From NCBI GenBank assembly GCA_025464915.1, contig JAODNF010000398.1:1-5416 (forward strand): a stretch of DNA of 5,416 bases. Reading direction: 5' to 3'. The notes below the pieces were generated by a model, which worked only from the letters and a program-made list of their open reading frames with translations, had not been told where the DNA came from and ran no database searches. Position 1 is the first letter of the stretch, and each line of letters starts with the position of its first letter. Positions 1-5,416 of this stretch are shown here, one piece after another. This DNA is from Frankiales bacterium. GTDB taxonomy: Bacteria; Actinomycetota; Actinomycetes; Mycobacteriales; SCTD01. The position numbers were made by a program, and so were the translations under genes.

Positions 1-8
1 GCCGTCCC

Positions 9-15
9 GGAGGTG
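9..15 (+). promoter_or_regulatory. Shine-Dalgarno-like GGAGGTG near the Nudix start
   Basis: GGAGGTG is a good match to the complement of the 16S rRNA 3' end. Spacing from GGAGG to the GTG at 30 is 16 bases, longer than the usual 5-10, so it only weakly supports that start; it may be a chance GC-rich match inside a longer reading frame. Confidence 0.3.
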
Positions 16-29
16 GCGGTCTGCGCCGG

Positions 30-470
30 GTGCTGCGCCGGGTGGACGAGACGAGTGCCGGCGGCCTGGTGCTCGACGGGCGCGGGCCGGACGCCAGGGG
101 CGCGCTCATCGGCCGGCTCGACCGGCGCGGCCGGCTGCTCTGGTCGCTGCCGAAGGGGCACGTCGAGGCGGGCGAGACCGAGCCGCAGACGGCCGTCCGC
201 GAGGTGCAGGAGGAGACCGGGATCCAGGGGGAGGTCCTGGGAAAGCTCGGCACCATCGACTTCTGGTTCGTGGCCGACGGCCGGCGGATCCACAAGACCG
301 TGCACCACTTCCTGCTGCTCGCGACCGGCGACCTCGAGCTGTCCGACGAGGACGTCGAGGTCAGCGAGGTCGCGTGGGTGCCCGTCGCCGAGATGGCGGC
401 GCGGCTCGCCTACGCCGACGAGCGCCGGCTCCTCGACAAGGTCCCCGAGCTCCTCTCGCGGTCGGCGTGA
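30..470 (+). CDS. Nudix hydrolase (MutT4-like), start uncertain
   Basis: Nudix enzymes hydrolyse nucleoside diphosphates linked to another moiety, using Mg2+ held by the Nudix box; the substrate here cannot be read from sequence. The 146-residue product has a perfect GX5EX7REUXEEXGU box at about residues 43-65: G43, E49, R57-E58, E61-E62, G64. It is preceded by the SAGG motif (residues 9-12) and the LPKGH motif (40-44). Conserved IDFWF and KTVHH segments follow. The opening ETSAGG and the closing YADERRL match what I recall of M. tuberculosis MutT4 (Rv3908), which sits in the same gene order. GTG at 30 is the first start in frame, with GGAGG at 9-13 rather far upstream (16 bases). The frame stays open to the left window edge, so a longer N-terminus, as in MutT4, is possible; GTG at 42 is a shorter alternative. 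The stop overlaps the next gene by 4 bases. Family call is firm, start and substrate are not. Confidence 0.92.
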   Translation: MLRRVDETSAGGLVLDGRGPDARGALIGRLDRRGRLLWSLPKGHVEAGETEPQTAVREVQEETGIQGEVLGKLGTIDFWFVADGRRIHKTVHHFLLLATGDLELSDEDVEVSEVAWVPVAEMAARLAYADERRLLDKVPELLSRSA

Positions 471-2761
471 GGGCCGTCGCGGGCGCGGTCCTCGGCGTGC
501 TCCTGCTCGCGGGCCCGGCTCTGGCCGACCCGACGCCGAGCCCGACGGTGCAGGAGCCGGAGGCGCCGCTCGTGGTGTCCGTCACCGAGCTGCTGCCCCG
601 CGCACCCCAGGCCGGTCAGGCGTTCGAGGTCAAGGGCGCGATCCGCAACACGAGCACCACCCAGTCGGTCACGGGCCCCGAGGTCCGGCTGGCGCGCGGT
701 GACGTGATCCAGTCCCGCGGCGAGCTGCACCTGGCCGAGGCCAACCACGACGTCGACTACGGCAACCACTACGCCGTGCGCCACCTGCACACCGGACCCA
801 CGCCGACCAGCGCGGAGATCGACGAGCTGAAGCCCGGTCAGGTGGGCTACTTCGACATCCAGACCGACGTCGACTCGCTGCAGCTCCGGCGCACGGGCGT
901 CTACCCGATGGACGTGGAGGCCCGCGGCACGATCGACGAGAGCGGCGCGCAGCTCCTCGGCGACGCGCCTACCTGGATCCCGTTCTTCGCGCACGACTCG
1001 CGACCGCGTCAGAACAAGGTCGCGGTCGTGCTGCCGATGACCGACCGGCCGCACCAGGCCCCGGACGGCTCGTTCGTCGACGACGGCCTGGCCGACAACT
1101 TCAGCAGCGGCCCGCTCGCGCACCAGCTCGTCGCCGCCGGCTACGAGCCGAGCTGCGACCGGGGGGCCACTCGCAACGACGGCGTCCAGGACCCGACGAC
1201 CACTCGCTGCGAGGCCGTACCGATCACCTACGCCATCGATCCCGACCTCGCCTCGGCCGCGTACGCGATGGCGACCTCCAAGACGTACCGCGTCGGCAGC
1301 GGTAAGAACGCCCGCGACGGCTCGGGCAAGAGGGCCGCGCAGCTCTGGCTGGACCGGCTCAAGGCACAAGCCGGGGGAGCCCGCGGCAGCGTGCTCGTCC
1401 TGCCCTACGGCGACCCGGACGTCGACGCTCTCGGTGCCAGCGCCGCGGGGCAGCTCGACATCTCGGACTCGGTCAAGCTCGGCAACCAGGTGCTGACCGA
1501 CCAGGTTCCCGGCACCCGCGTCGACGCGGTGCTCCCACCCTCCCAGGGAAGCGGCATCCTGACGACGCAGGCCGCGGAGGCGCTCCGGCCGCAGAACGCC
1601 CAGCCCTTCGCGTACGTGCTCGACGAGAGCGCCTTCCCCGACCTCGAGGACGCCGGCCGCACTCGCAGCCCCAGCGCCCACGTCACCCTGGGGCCGGCGA
1701 CCGACCCGCTGCACGGGCTGGCCGTCGAGGACACCCTGTCGACCCTGCTCCTCGGCCAGAGCGGCCTGCAGGAGGGCGACCGCCTCGCCGAGCAGCGCTT
1801 CATCGCCGAGACCGCCATCATCGCCGCCGAGGCACCCGGTACGAGCCGCACGTTCGTCCTCTCACCGGACCGCTACAGCGACGCGCGGGTCGGGGCGATG
1901 GCGCAGTCGCTGCGCGACCTGGGTCGGCTGCCGTGGCTGTGCCCCGTCGCCCTGGAGCCGCTCACGCAGCCCGCGACCGAGGGCGGTGGCGAGTCCTGCG
2001 CGAACCCGGCGTCTCCGACCGAGGCCCGTCGCAACGTCGACCGGGAGGACCCGCGCACCGGGCTGCGTCAGGGCACGGACGCGCAGCTGCCGGCGTCGTA
2101 CCTCAGCGAGGTCGCGCACCAGGGCCGACGGGCCACCCAGCTGACCCAGCAGGTGCTGGGCACGGACTCGGCCGGGTCGGGAGGCACCGCTGAGACGATC
2201 GACAAGCTGCAGCGCAGGCTGCACCAGGCGGTGGCCCGCGCGGAGTCGTCCGCCTGGCGGCAGGACGCCTCCGGCCAGGCCGACCAGCTGCGACGGCTGA
2301 ACGGTGCGATGACGGCCCTCGTGCAGCAGGTCAACGTGCTGACCGGCCGGGTGCTGCTCACCAGCGACAAGGGCACGATCCAGGTCGCCGTCGAGAACAA
2401 GAGCGACCTGCCGCTGCAGATCCGGCTGCAGTTCCAGATCCCGGGCCGCCGCGACGTCGAGACCGCCCTCGTCACCGTGCCGAAGAAGAGCTCGGTCCCC
2501 GTGGGGGTCAAGGTCAGCGGCCTGCGGTCGGGCACCTTCCCCGTTGCGGTCCAGATGCGGGACCGGGAGGACAAGGCGTTCCGCGGGTTCGTCTACGTGC
2601 AGGTCCGGTCGACGCGGTACGGCCGGCTCGCGCTGGGCCTCACCTTCGCCGCGGCAGCCGTGCTGTTCATCGCCGCCGGTACCCGGATCGCCCGACGCGC
2701 CCTGGGCAGGGGCAAGCAAGCCCCGGGCGATCCCTCAGGCTCAGCGGACCCCACCGCGTGA
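467..2761 (+). CDS. DUF6049-type secreted, C-terminally membrane-anchored protein
   Basis: Function unknown. The place between the Nudix gene and murJ, the size (764 residues) and the topology match the actinobacterial DUF6049 / Rv3909 family. I chose GTG at 467 because it begins exactly at a signal peptide: basic start, hydrophobic core, ALA cleavage site at residues 18-20, then a Pro-rich stretch. An earlier in-frame ATG at 374 would lie inside the Nudix gene and add an Arg-rich, non-signal leader. Domains seen: a beta-rich Ig-like segment (about 34-75); an alpha/beta region (184-390) with strand ends at AVVLPMTD (186-193), TYAIDPDL (254-261), LPYGDPDVDAL (312-322) and YVLDES (383-388); a helical region (about 574-625); a second beta-sandwich-like segment (627-715); a membrane helix at about 721-739; and a basic tail. 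Most of the protein should therefore lie outside the membrane. Its four cysteines (230, 248, 492, 511) could form two disulfides. It overlaps both neighbours by GTGA, implying coupled translation with murJ and a possible role in envelope assembly (inference). Confidence 0.88.
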   Translation: MRAVAGAVLGVLLLAGPALADPTPSPTVQEPEAPLVVSVTELLPRAPQAGQAFEVKGAIRNTSTTQSVTGPEVRLARGDVIQSRGELHLAEANHDVDYGNHYAVRHLHTGPTPTSAEIDELKPGQVGYFDIQTDVDSLQLRRTGVYPMDVEARGTIDESGAQLLGDAPTWIPFFAHDSRPRQNKVAVVLPMTDRPHQAPDGSFVDDGLADNFSSGPLAHQLVAAGYEPSCDRGATRNDGVQDPTTTRCEAVPITYAIDPDLASAAYAMATSKTYRVGSGKNARDGSGKRAAQLWLDRLKAQAGGARGSVLVLPYGDPDVDALGASAAGQLDISDSVKLGNQVLTDQVPGTRVDAVLPPSQGSGILTTQAAEALRPQNAQPFAYVLDESAFPDLEDAGRTRSPSAHVTLGPATDPLHGLAVEDTLSTLLLGQSGLQEGDRLAEQRFIAETAIIAAEAPGTSRTFVLSPDRYSDARVGAMAQSLRDLGRLPWLCPVALEPLTQPATEGGGESCANPASPTEARRNVDREDPRTGLRQGTDAQLPASYLSEVAHQGRRATQLTQQVLGTDSAGSGGTAETIDKLQRRLHQAVARAESSAWRQDASGQADQLRRLNGAMTALVQQVNVLTGRVLLTSDKGTIQVAVENKSDLPLQIRLQFQIPGRRDVETALVTVPKKSSVPVGVKVSGLRSGTFPVAVQMRDREDKAFRGFVYVQVRSTRYGRLALGLTFAAAAVLFIAAGTRIARRALGRGKQAPGDPSGSADPTA

Positions 2762-4365
2762 GCCTGCTGCGGTCCACGCGCACCATGGCGCTGGGCACTG
2801 TCGCGTCCCGCGCGACCGGCTTCCTGCGCACCGCGATGCTCGCCGCCGTCCTCGGCGTGAAGACCGTCGCGCTCGCGTTCAACGTCGCGAACACCGCGCC
2901 GAACATCGTCTACGAGCTGCTCCTCGGCGGGATCCTGACGAGCGTCATCGTCCCGCTCGTCGTCCGGGCCAACAAGGACGGCGTCGGGGAGGAGCTGGTC
3001 CAGCGCCTGCTGACCCTGGCCGTCCTCGTCCTCGGCGCCGCGAGCCTGCTGCTGGTCCTGTTCGCGCCGCTGATCGTCGACGTCTACGTCAACCAGGGCG
3101 TCGATGACCAGACGCGGCACCTGGCCGTCGTCTTCGCGCGGTTCTTCCTCCCGCAGATCCTGTTCTACGGCGTGGGCGCCGTCCTCGGGGCCTACCTCAA
3201 CACCCAGGGCAGCTTCGGGCCGCCGATGTGGGCGCCGGTGCTCAACAACGTCGTCGTCATCGTGACCCTCGTGCTGTTCGCGTTCCTGCCGGGCCCGTCG
3301 CACCTCACCAGCGCGACGATCACCGACACCCAGCTCGCCGTGCTCGGGATCGGCGTGACGCTCGGCATCGTGGCGCAGACCGTGGCCCTGCTGCCCGCGC
3401 TGCGCCGTTCCGGCCTGCACCTGCGGCCCCGCTTCGACTTCCGGTCAGCAACAGCTGGCACGGGGCTCGGCCCGGCCGCCCAGCTGGCCCGCTGGACGTT
3501 CTTCTACGTCGTCTGCAACCAGCTGGTGCTGGTGGTGGTCGCACAGCTGGCCTCGGGCGCGCCCAAGGACCGCGGCTACCCCTCGTACACCTACGCCTTC
3601 CTGCTCTGGCAGCTGCCGCACGCCGTCGTCGCGGTCAGCGTCATCACGGCGCTGCTCCCTGCGATGAGCGGCGCCGCCGCCGAGGGTCGTCTCGACGAGG
3701 TGCGCCGCCAGCTCGACCGGGGGCTCCGGCTCACCGTCAGCGTCCTGGTGCCGGCGGCCGTCGCGTACGTAGTGCTGGGACGGCCGCTCGCCACCCTGGT
3801 GTTCGGGCACGGGGAGACGTCGGTCGCGGACGCGCGCTTCATCGGGACGCTGCTCGCGGTGTTCGCCTGCGGGCTGGTGGCCTTTAGCACCTACCAGCTG
3901 CAGCTCCGGGCGTTCTACGCGCTGCAGGACACCCGCACGCCGGCGATGGTGAACCTCGCCGTCAACGCGACGACCGTCGCCTTGGACGTCCTGCTATACT
4001 CGGCGCTCGCCCCCGAGCACCGCGTCGTGGGCCTCGCGGCAGGGCAGGCGTCCTCCTACCTCGTCGGCGTCGCGGTCTGCACCACGGTGCTGGCCCGGCG
4101 CGTCCCGCGCGACCCCCGCGGCCACGTCCTGCGGACCACGGTCCGCTGCCTGCTCGCGATTGCCGGGCCGGCCGGGATGGCCGCCCTCGTCGTGCACCTG
4201 TCCGAGGGGTACGCCGGACGGGCGACGGGGGGCGCGGCGGTCGCGGCCGCGCTCGGCGGGGCCGTCCTGGTGTCCGGCTACCTGGCCGCGGCCCGCAGGG
4301 TGCGCGTTCAGGAAGTGGAACAGCTGCTGGCGCCGGTGCTCGCCCGGCTCAAGCCCACGGGCTGA
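2758..4365 (+). CDS. murJ: MurJ lipid II flippase (MviN family)
   Basis: MurJ moves the peptidoglycan precursor lipid II from the inner to the outer face of the cytoplasmic membrane and belongs to the MOP exporter superfamily. The 535-residue product has about 14 hydrophobic segments, as expected, and is close in length to E. coli MurJ (511). Signatures include SR-x-x-GFLR at 17-24, the FNVANTAPN segment at 41-49, GGILTSVIVP at about 57-66, FGPPMWAPVLNN around 157-168, and RAFYALQDTRTP at 384-395. Arg18 and Arg24 align with essential arginines of E. coli MurJ, but several other cavity charges are replaced (see findings). The C-terminus ends soon after the last helix: the pseudokinase and extracellular extension of M. 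tuberculosis MviN (Rv3910) are absent. The GTG start overlaps the upstream stop by 4 bases, with only a weak GCGGA at 2744-2748 as ribosome site. ATG at 2785 is possible but would cut into the conserved N-terminus. Identification is firm. Confidence 0.96.
   Translation: MSLLRSTRTMALGTVASRATGFLRTAMLAAVLGVKTVALAFNVANTAPNIVYELLLGGILTSVIVPLVVRANKDGVGEELVQRLLTLAVLVLGAASLLLVLFAPLIVDVYVNQGVDDQTRHLAVVFARFFLPQILFYGVGAVLGAYLNTQGSFGPPMWAPVLNNVVVIVTLVLFAFLPGPSHLTSATITDTQLAVLGIGVTLGIVAQTVALLPALRRSGLHLRPRFDFRSATAGTGLGPAAQLARWTFFYVVCNQLVLVVVAQLASGAPKDRGYPSYTYAFLLWQLPHAVVAVSVITALLPAMSGAAAEGRLDEVRRQLDRGLRLTVSVLVPAAVAYVVLGRPLATLVFGHGETSVADARFIGTLLAVFACGLVAFSTYQLQLRAFYALQDTRTPAMVNLAVNATTVALDVLLYSALAPEHRVVGLAAGQASSYLVGVAVCTTVLARRVPRDPRGHVLRTTVRCLLAIAGPAGMAALVVHLSEGYAGRATGGAAVAAALGGAVLVSGYLAAARRVRVQEVEQLLAPVLARLKPTG
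3992..4000 (+). promoter_or_regulatory. Possible internal promoter, extended -10 motif
   Basis: TGCTATACT fits the extended -10 pattern TGnTAnnnT and stands out as an AT-rich island in very GC-rich coding DNA; it uses a rare CTA leucine codon of murJ. No -35 box is seen at the usual distance (TTGGAC at 3982-3987 is far too close), but extended -10 promoters can work without one. It lies about 390 bases before the next gene start and could give extra transcription of the last two genes. Chance occurrence is quite possible. Confidence 0.2.
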
Positions 4366-4380
4366 CGCGCCGAACCCCTA

Positions 4381-4387
4381 GAGGTGA
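4381..4387 (+). promoter_or_regulatory. Shine-Dalgarno-like GAGGTGA overlapping a start codon
   Basis: GAGGTGA is a seven-base match to the complement of the 16S rRNA 3' end, but it contains the GTG start (4384-4386) of the following gene instead of preceding it. The next in-frame start, GTG at 4417, is 29 bases beyond, too far for normal spacing. So either the match is coincidental and the gene starts at 4384, or initiation here is unusual. Confidence 0.3.
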
Positions 4388-4773
4388 AGGGTTCCTCGCA
4401 GGACGGCGCCATCGTCGTGGGCTGGCTCACGAAGCTGGCCCTCGTCGTGGCCGTCATCGGCTTCCTCGGGTACGACGGCGTGTCGATCGCGACCGCGCAC
4501 GTGTCCGCCTCCGACCGCGCCAACACGCTCGCCAGCGAGGCTGCTGACGACGTGCGGCAGAGCCACGACATCAACAAGTCCTACCTGGTGATCCGGGCCG
4601 AGGCCGAGGCCGAGGGAGACACCCTCGCGCCGAAGGACTTCCAGGTCTCCAGCAACGGCAACGTGACGATCATCCTCGGCCACAAGGCGAACTCGCTGTG
4701 GATGGACCACATCAGCGCGTTCCGCCACTTCCTGAGCATCCGGGCGACGGGCACCGGGGCTCCTGCCTCGTGA
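4384..4773 (+). CDS. Small membrane protein, TadE/TadG pilin-like (tentative)
   Basis: I do not recognise this gene with certainty. The 129-residue product has a short polar N-terminus, one membrane helix at about residues 9-31 and an approximately 98-residue C-terminal part that should lie outside the cell. The layout resembles TadE/TadG-like proteins: the helix runs into a G-Y-D-G turn (29-32) and then an Ala/Ser-rich helix with Asn and Asp (SASDRANTLASEAADD, 41-56), like the start of TadG-type proteins, and the end has a beta-strand pattern (NVTIILG, about 93-99) followed by a closing Ala/Thr-containing segment. No cysteines and no prepilin peptidase site are evident. GTG at 4384 is the first start after the in-frame murJ stop. 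It follows murJ by 18 bases and its stop overlaps the next gene by GTGA, so it is very likely in the same operon. No other pilus gene is in the window. The coding call is good; the family call is tentative. Confidence 0.75.
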   Translation: MKGSSQDGAIVVGWLTKLALVVAVIGFLGYDGVSIATAHVSASDRANTLASEAADDVRQSHDINKSYLVIRAEAEAEGDTLAPKDFQVSSNGNVTIILGHKANSLWMDHISAFRHFLSIRATGTGAPAS

Positions 4774-5416
4774 CCCGCATCCCGGCCGCGCGCTGGGCCA
4801 CCGGGCTGCTGCTCGGTGGCCTTCTCGCGTCAGCGAGCGTCCAGGCCTCCCCGGTGGCCTCGGCGTCGCCGCTCGGGGACGCCCGGTCCCGCGCAGCAGC
4901 GCTGCGCGCCCAGGTCGACGACCTGCGGACGAAGGCCGAGATCGCGACCGAGCAGTACGACGAGACCTACGCCCAGCTCGGCCAGGCGGTCAACGCGCAC
5001 ATCGACGCGCAGCGGCAGCTCGACGCCGCGAAGGCGGCGTCCGGAGCGAGCAGCGACCAGAAGTCGCTGCGGGCCCGGGCGCTGTACATGTCCGGCGGGC
5101 CGACCGCGATCTACGCGACCGTGCTCACCAGCGGCTCGCTGACCGACGTGGCGACCCGCGTCCACCAGGTCCAGGTCGTCATGGTCGGCGACGCCCGTGA
5201 GGTGCACGACGCCAACACCGCCGTGCAGCGGCTGGCCGGCGCGGAGCAGGCCCTCGCCACCAGCGAGAGGCTCGCGAACAGCCTGCAGAAGAAGGTCGCC
5301 ACGCAGGCCGACAGGGTCAACGCCCTGCTGGCCCGCACGCAGGGCCTGCTCGACGCGGCGGACAAGGACGTCCGCGACCTGGCCGAGCAGCAGCGCCAGG
5401 CGGCCGCGGCCGCGGC
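4770..5416 (+). CDS. Secreted coiled-coil protein, PcsB/RipA-like N-terminal part (partial)
   Basis: The frame from GTG at 4770 stays open for 215 codons to the right edge, so the gene is incomplete at its 3' end. The start overlaps the upstream stop as GTGA and opens directly with a signal peptide: basic residues to Arg8, a hydrophobic core (about 10-22) and a VQA cleavage site at 24-26. Then comes a charged Ala/Gln/Asp-rich helical region (about 36-95) with coiled-coil character, the segment ALYMSGGP (104-111) followed by a hydrophobic T-x-x-L-T-D-V-x-x-R-V stretch, and a second coiled-coil helix (about 135-215) ending in an Ala run. This helix - RALYM.GG - helix arrangement is typical of the N-terminal domain of actinobacterial NlpC/P60 peptidoglycan endopeptidases (RipA-like) and PcsB-like proteins. 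A C-terminal NlpC/P60 or other wall-active domain is expected but not visible, so an enzymatic role is inference. Location: exported, at the cell wall. Confidence 0.82.
   Translation, partial: MTRIPAARWATGLLLGGLLASASVQASPVASASPLGDARSRAAALRAQVDDLRTKAEIATEQYDETYAQLGQAVNAHIDAQRQLDAAKAASGASSDQKSLRARALYMSGGPTAIYATVLTSGSLTDVATRVHQVQVVMVGDAREVHDANTAVQRLAGAEQALATSERLANSLQKKVATQADRVNALLARTQGLLDAADKDVRDLAEQQRQAAAAA

Noticed and set aside
13..702. A 229-codon + strand frame overlapping the Nudix gene and the start of the DUF6049-type gene
   Set aside because: Its product is a low-complexity Arg/Ser/Gly/Pro string typical of an off-frame reading of high-GC DNA, and it overlaps two well-supported genes.
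410..1714. A 434-codon reverse-strand frame opposite the DUF6049-type gene
   Set aside because: Long antisense frames are common in high-GC coding DNA. The product is rich in Arg, Gly, Val and Leu with no recognisable domain, while the + strand gene has a signal peptide and membrane anchor.
1862..2719. A 285-codon reverse-strand frame
   Set aside because: Same reasoning: antisense shadow, biased composition, no motif, fully covered by a supported gene.
2709..2724. Small hairpin GGGGC-AAGCAA-GCCCC shortly before the murJ start, considered as a terminator or translational control element
   Set aside because: Only a 5-base-pair stem, no T tract, lies inside the upstream coding region, and is expected by chance at this GC content.
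2593..3420. A 275-codon reverse-strand frame across the DUF6049-murJ junction
   Set aside because: The product is a low-complexity Asp/Glu/Gln/Arg-rich string arising antisense to hydrophobic MurJ helices; no motif.
3228..3887. A 219-codon + strand frame inside murJ
   Set aside because: Arg/Ala/Pro/Gly-rich off-frame product with no recognisable domain, wholly inside murJ.
3982..4000. TTGGAC plus TATACT as a full -35/-10 promoter
   Set aside because: The spacer is only 7 bases, far short of the usual 16-18; only the extended -10 reading remains plausible.
4816..5142. A 108-codon + strand frame at the right end
   Set aside because: Arg/Ser/Pro/Thr-rich off-frame reading of the coiled-coil gene that starts at 4770, whose own frame has a signal peptide and the PcsB/RipA-like pattern.
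5400..5416. Short GCGGCC tandem repeat at the right edge
   Set aside because: It simply encodes an alanine run in a coiled-coil helix and is too short and common in such genomes to call as a repeat element.

Overview
The window reads as chromosomal DNA from a high-GC actinobacterium. Base composition is very GC-rich with strong G/C preference at third codon positions, every recognisable gene starts with GTG, and the order Nudix hydrolase - DUF6049-type secreted protein - murJ is the one I know from actinobacterial chromosomes (Mycobacterium tuberculosis mutT4 - Rv3909 - Rv3910). I cannot name the genus from sequence alone.

All five genes lie on the + strand and fill almost the whole window. 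(1) 30-470 is a Nudix hydrolase with a perfect Nudix box; its true start may lie left of the window. (2) 467-2761 is a 764-residue secreted protein anchored by one C-terminal membrane helix, of the DUF6049 / Rv3909 type. (3) 2758-4365 is MurJ, the lipid II flippase, without the pseudokinase extension of the M. tuberculosis protein. (4) 4384-4773 is a 129-residue protein with one N-terminal membrane helix, resembling TadE/TadG pilin-like proteins. (5) 4770 to the right edge is the N-terminal part of a secreted coiled-coil protein resembling the N-terminal domain of PcsB/RipA-type peptidoglycan hydrolases; it is cut off by the window before any catalytic domain.

Three of the four junctions are the same 4-base GTGA overlap (467-470, 2758-2761, 4770-4773), and the fourth is an 18-base gap. 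This strongly suggests one polycistronic, translationally coupled operon. No intrinsic terminator, RNA gene, mobile element or CRISPR was seen. The common theme is the cell envelope: a flippase for the peptidoglycan precursor, a large extracytoplasmic protein of unknown role co-translated with it, a small membrane protein, and a likely peptidoglycan-associated secreted protein.

The points most worth a second look are the unknown DUF6049-type protein coupled to murJ, the pilin-like orphan, the loss in this MurJ of several cavity charges known from E. coli MurJ, and an extended -10 promoter-like motif inside murJ built on a rare CTA codon.
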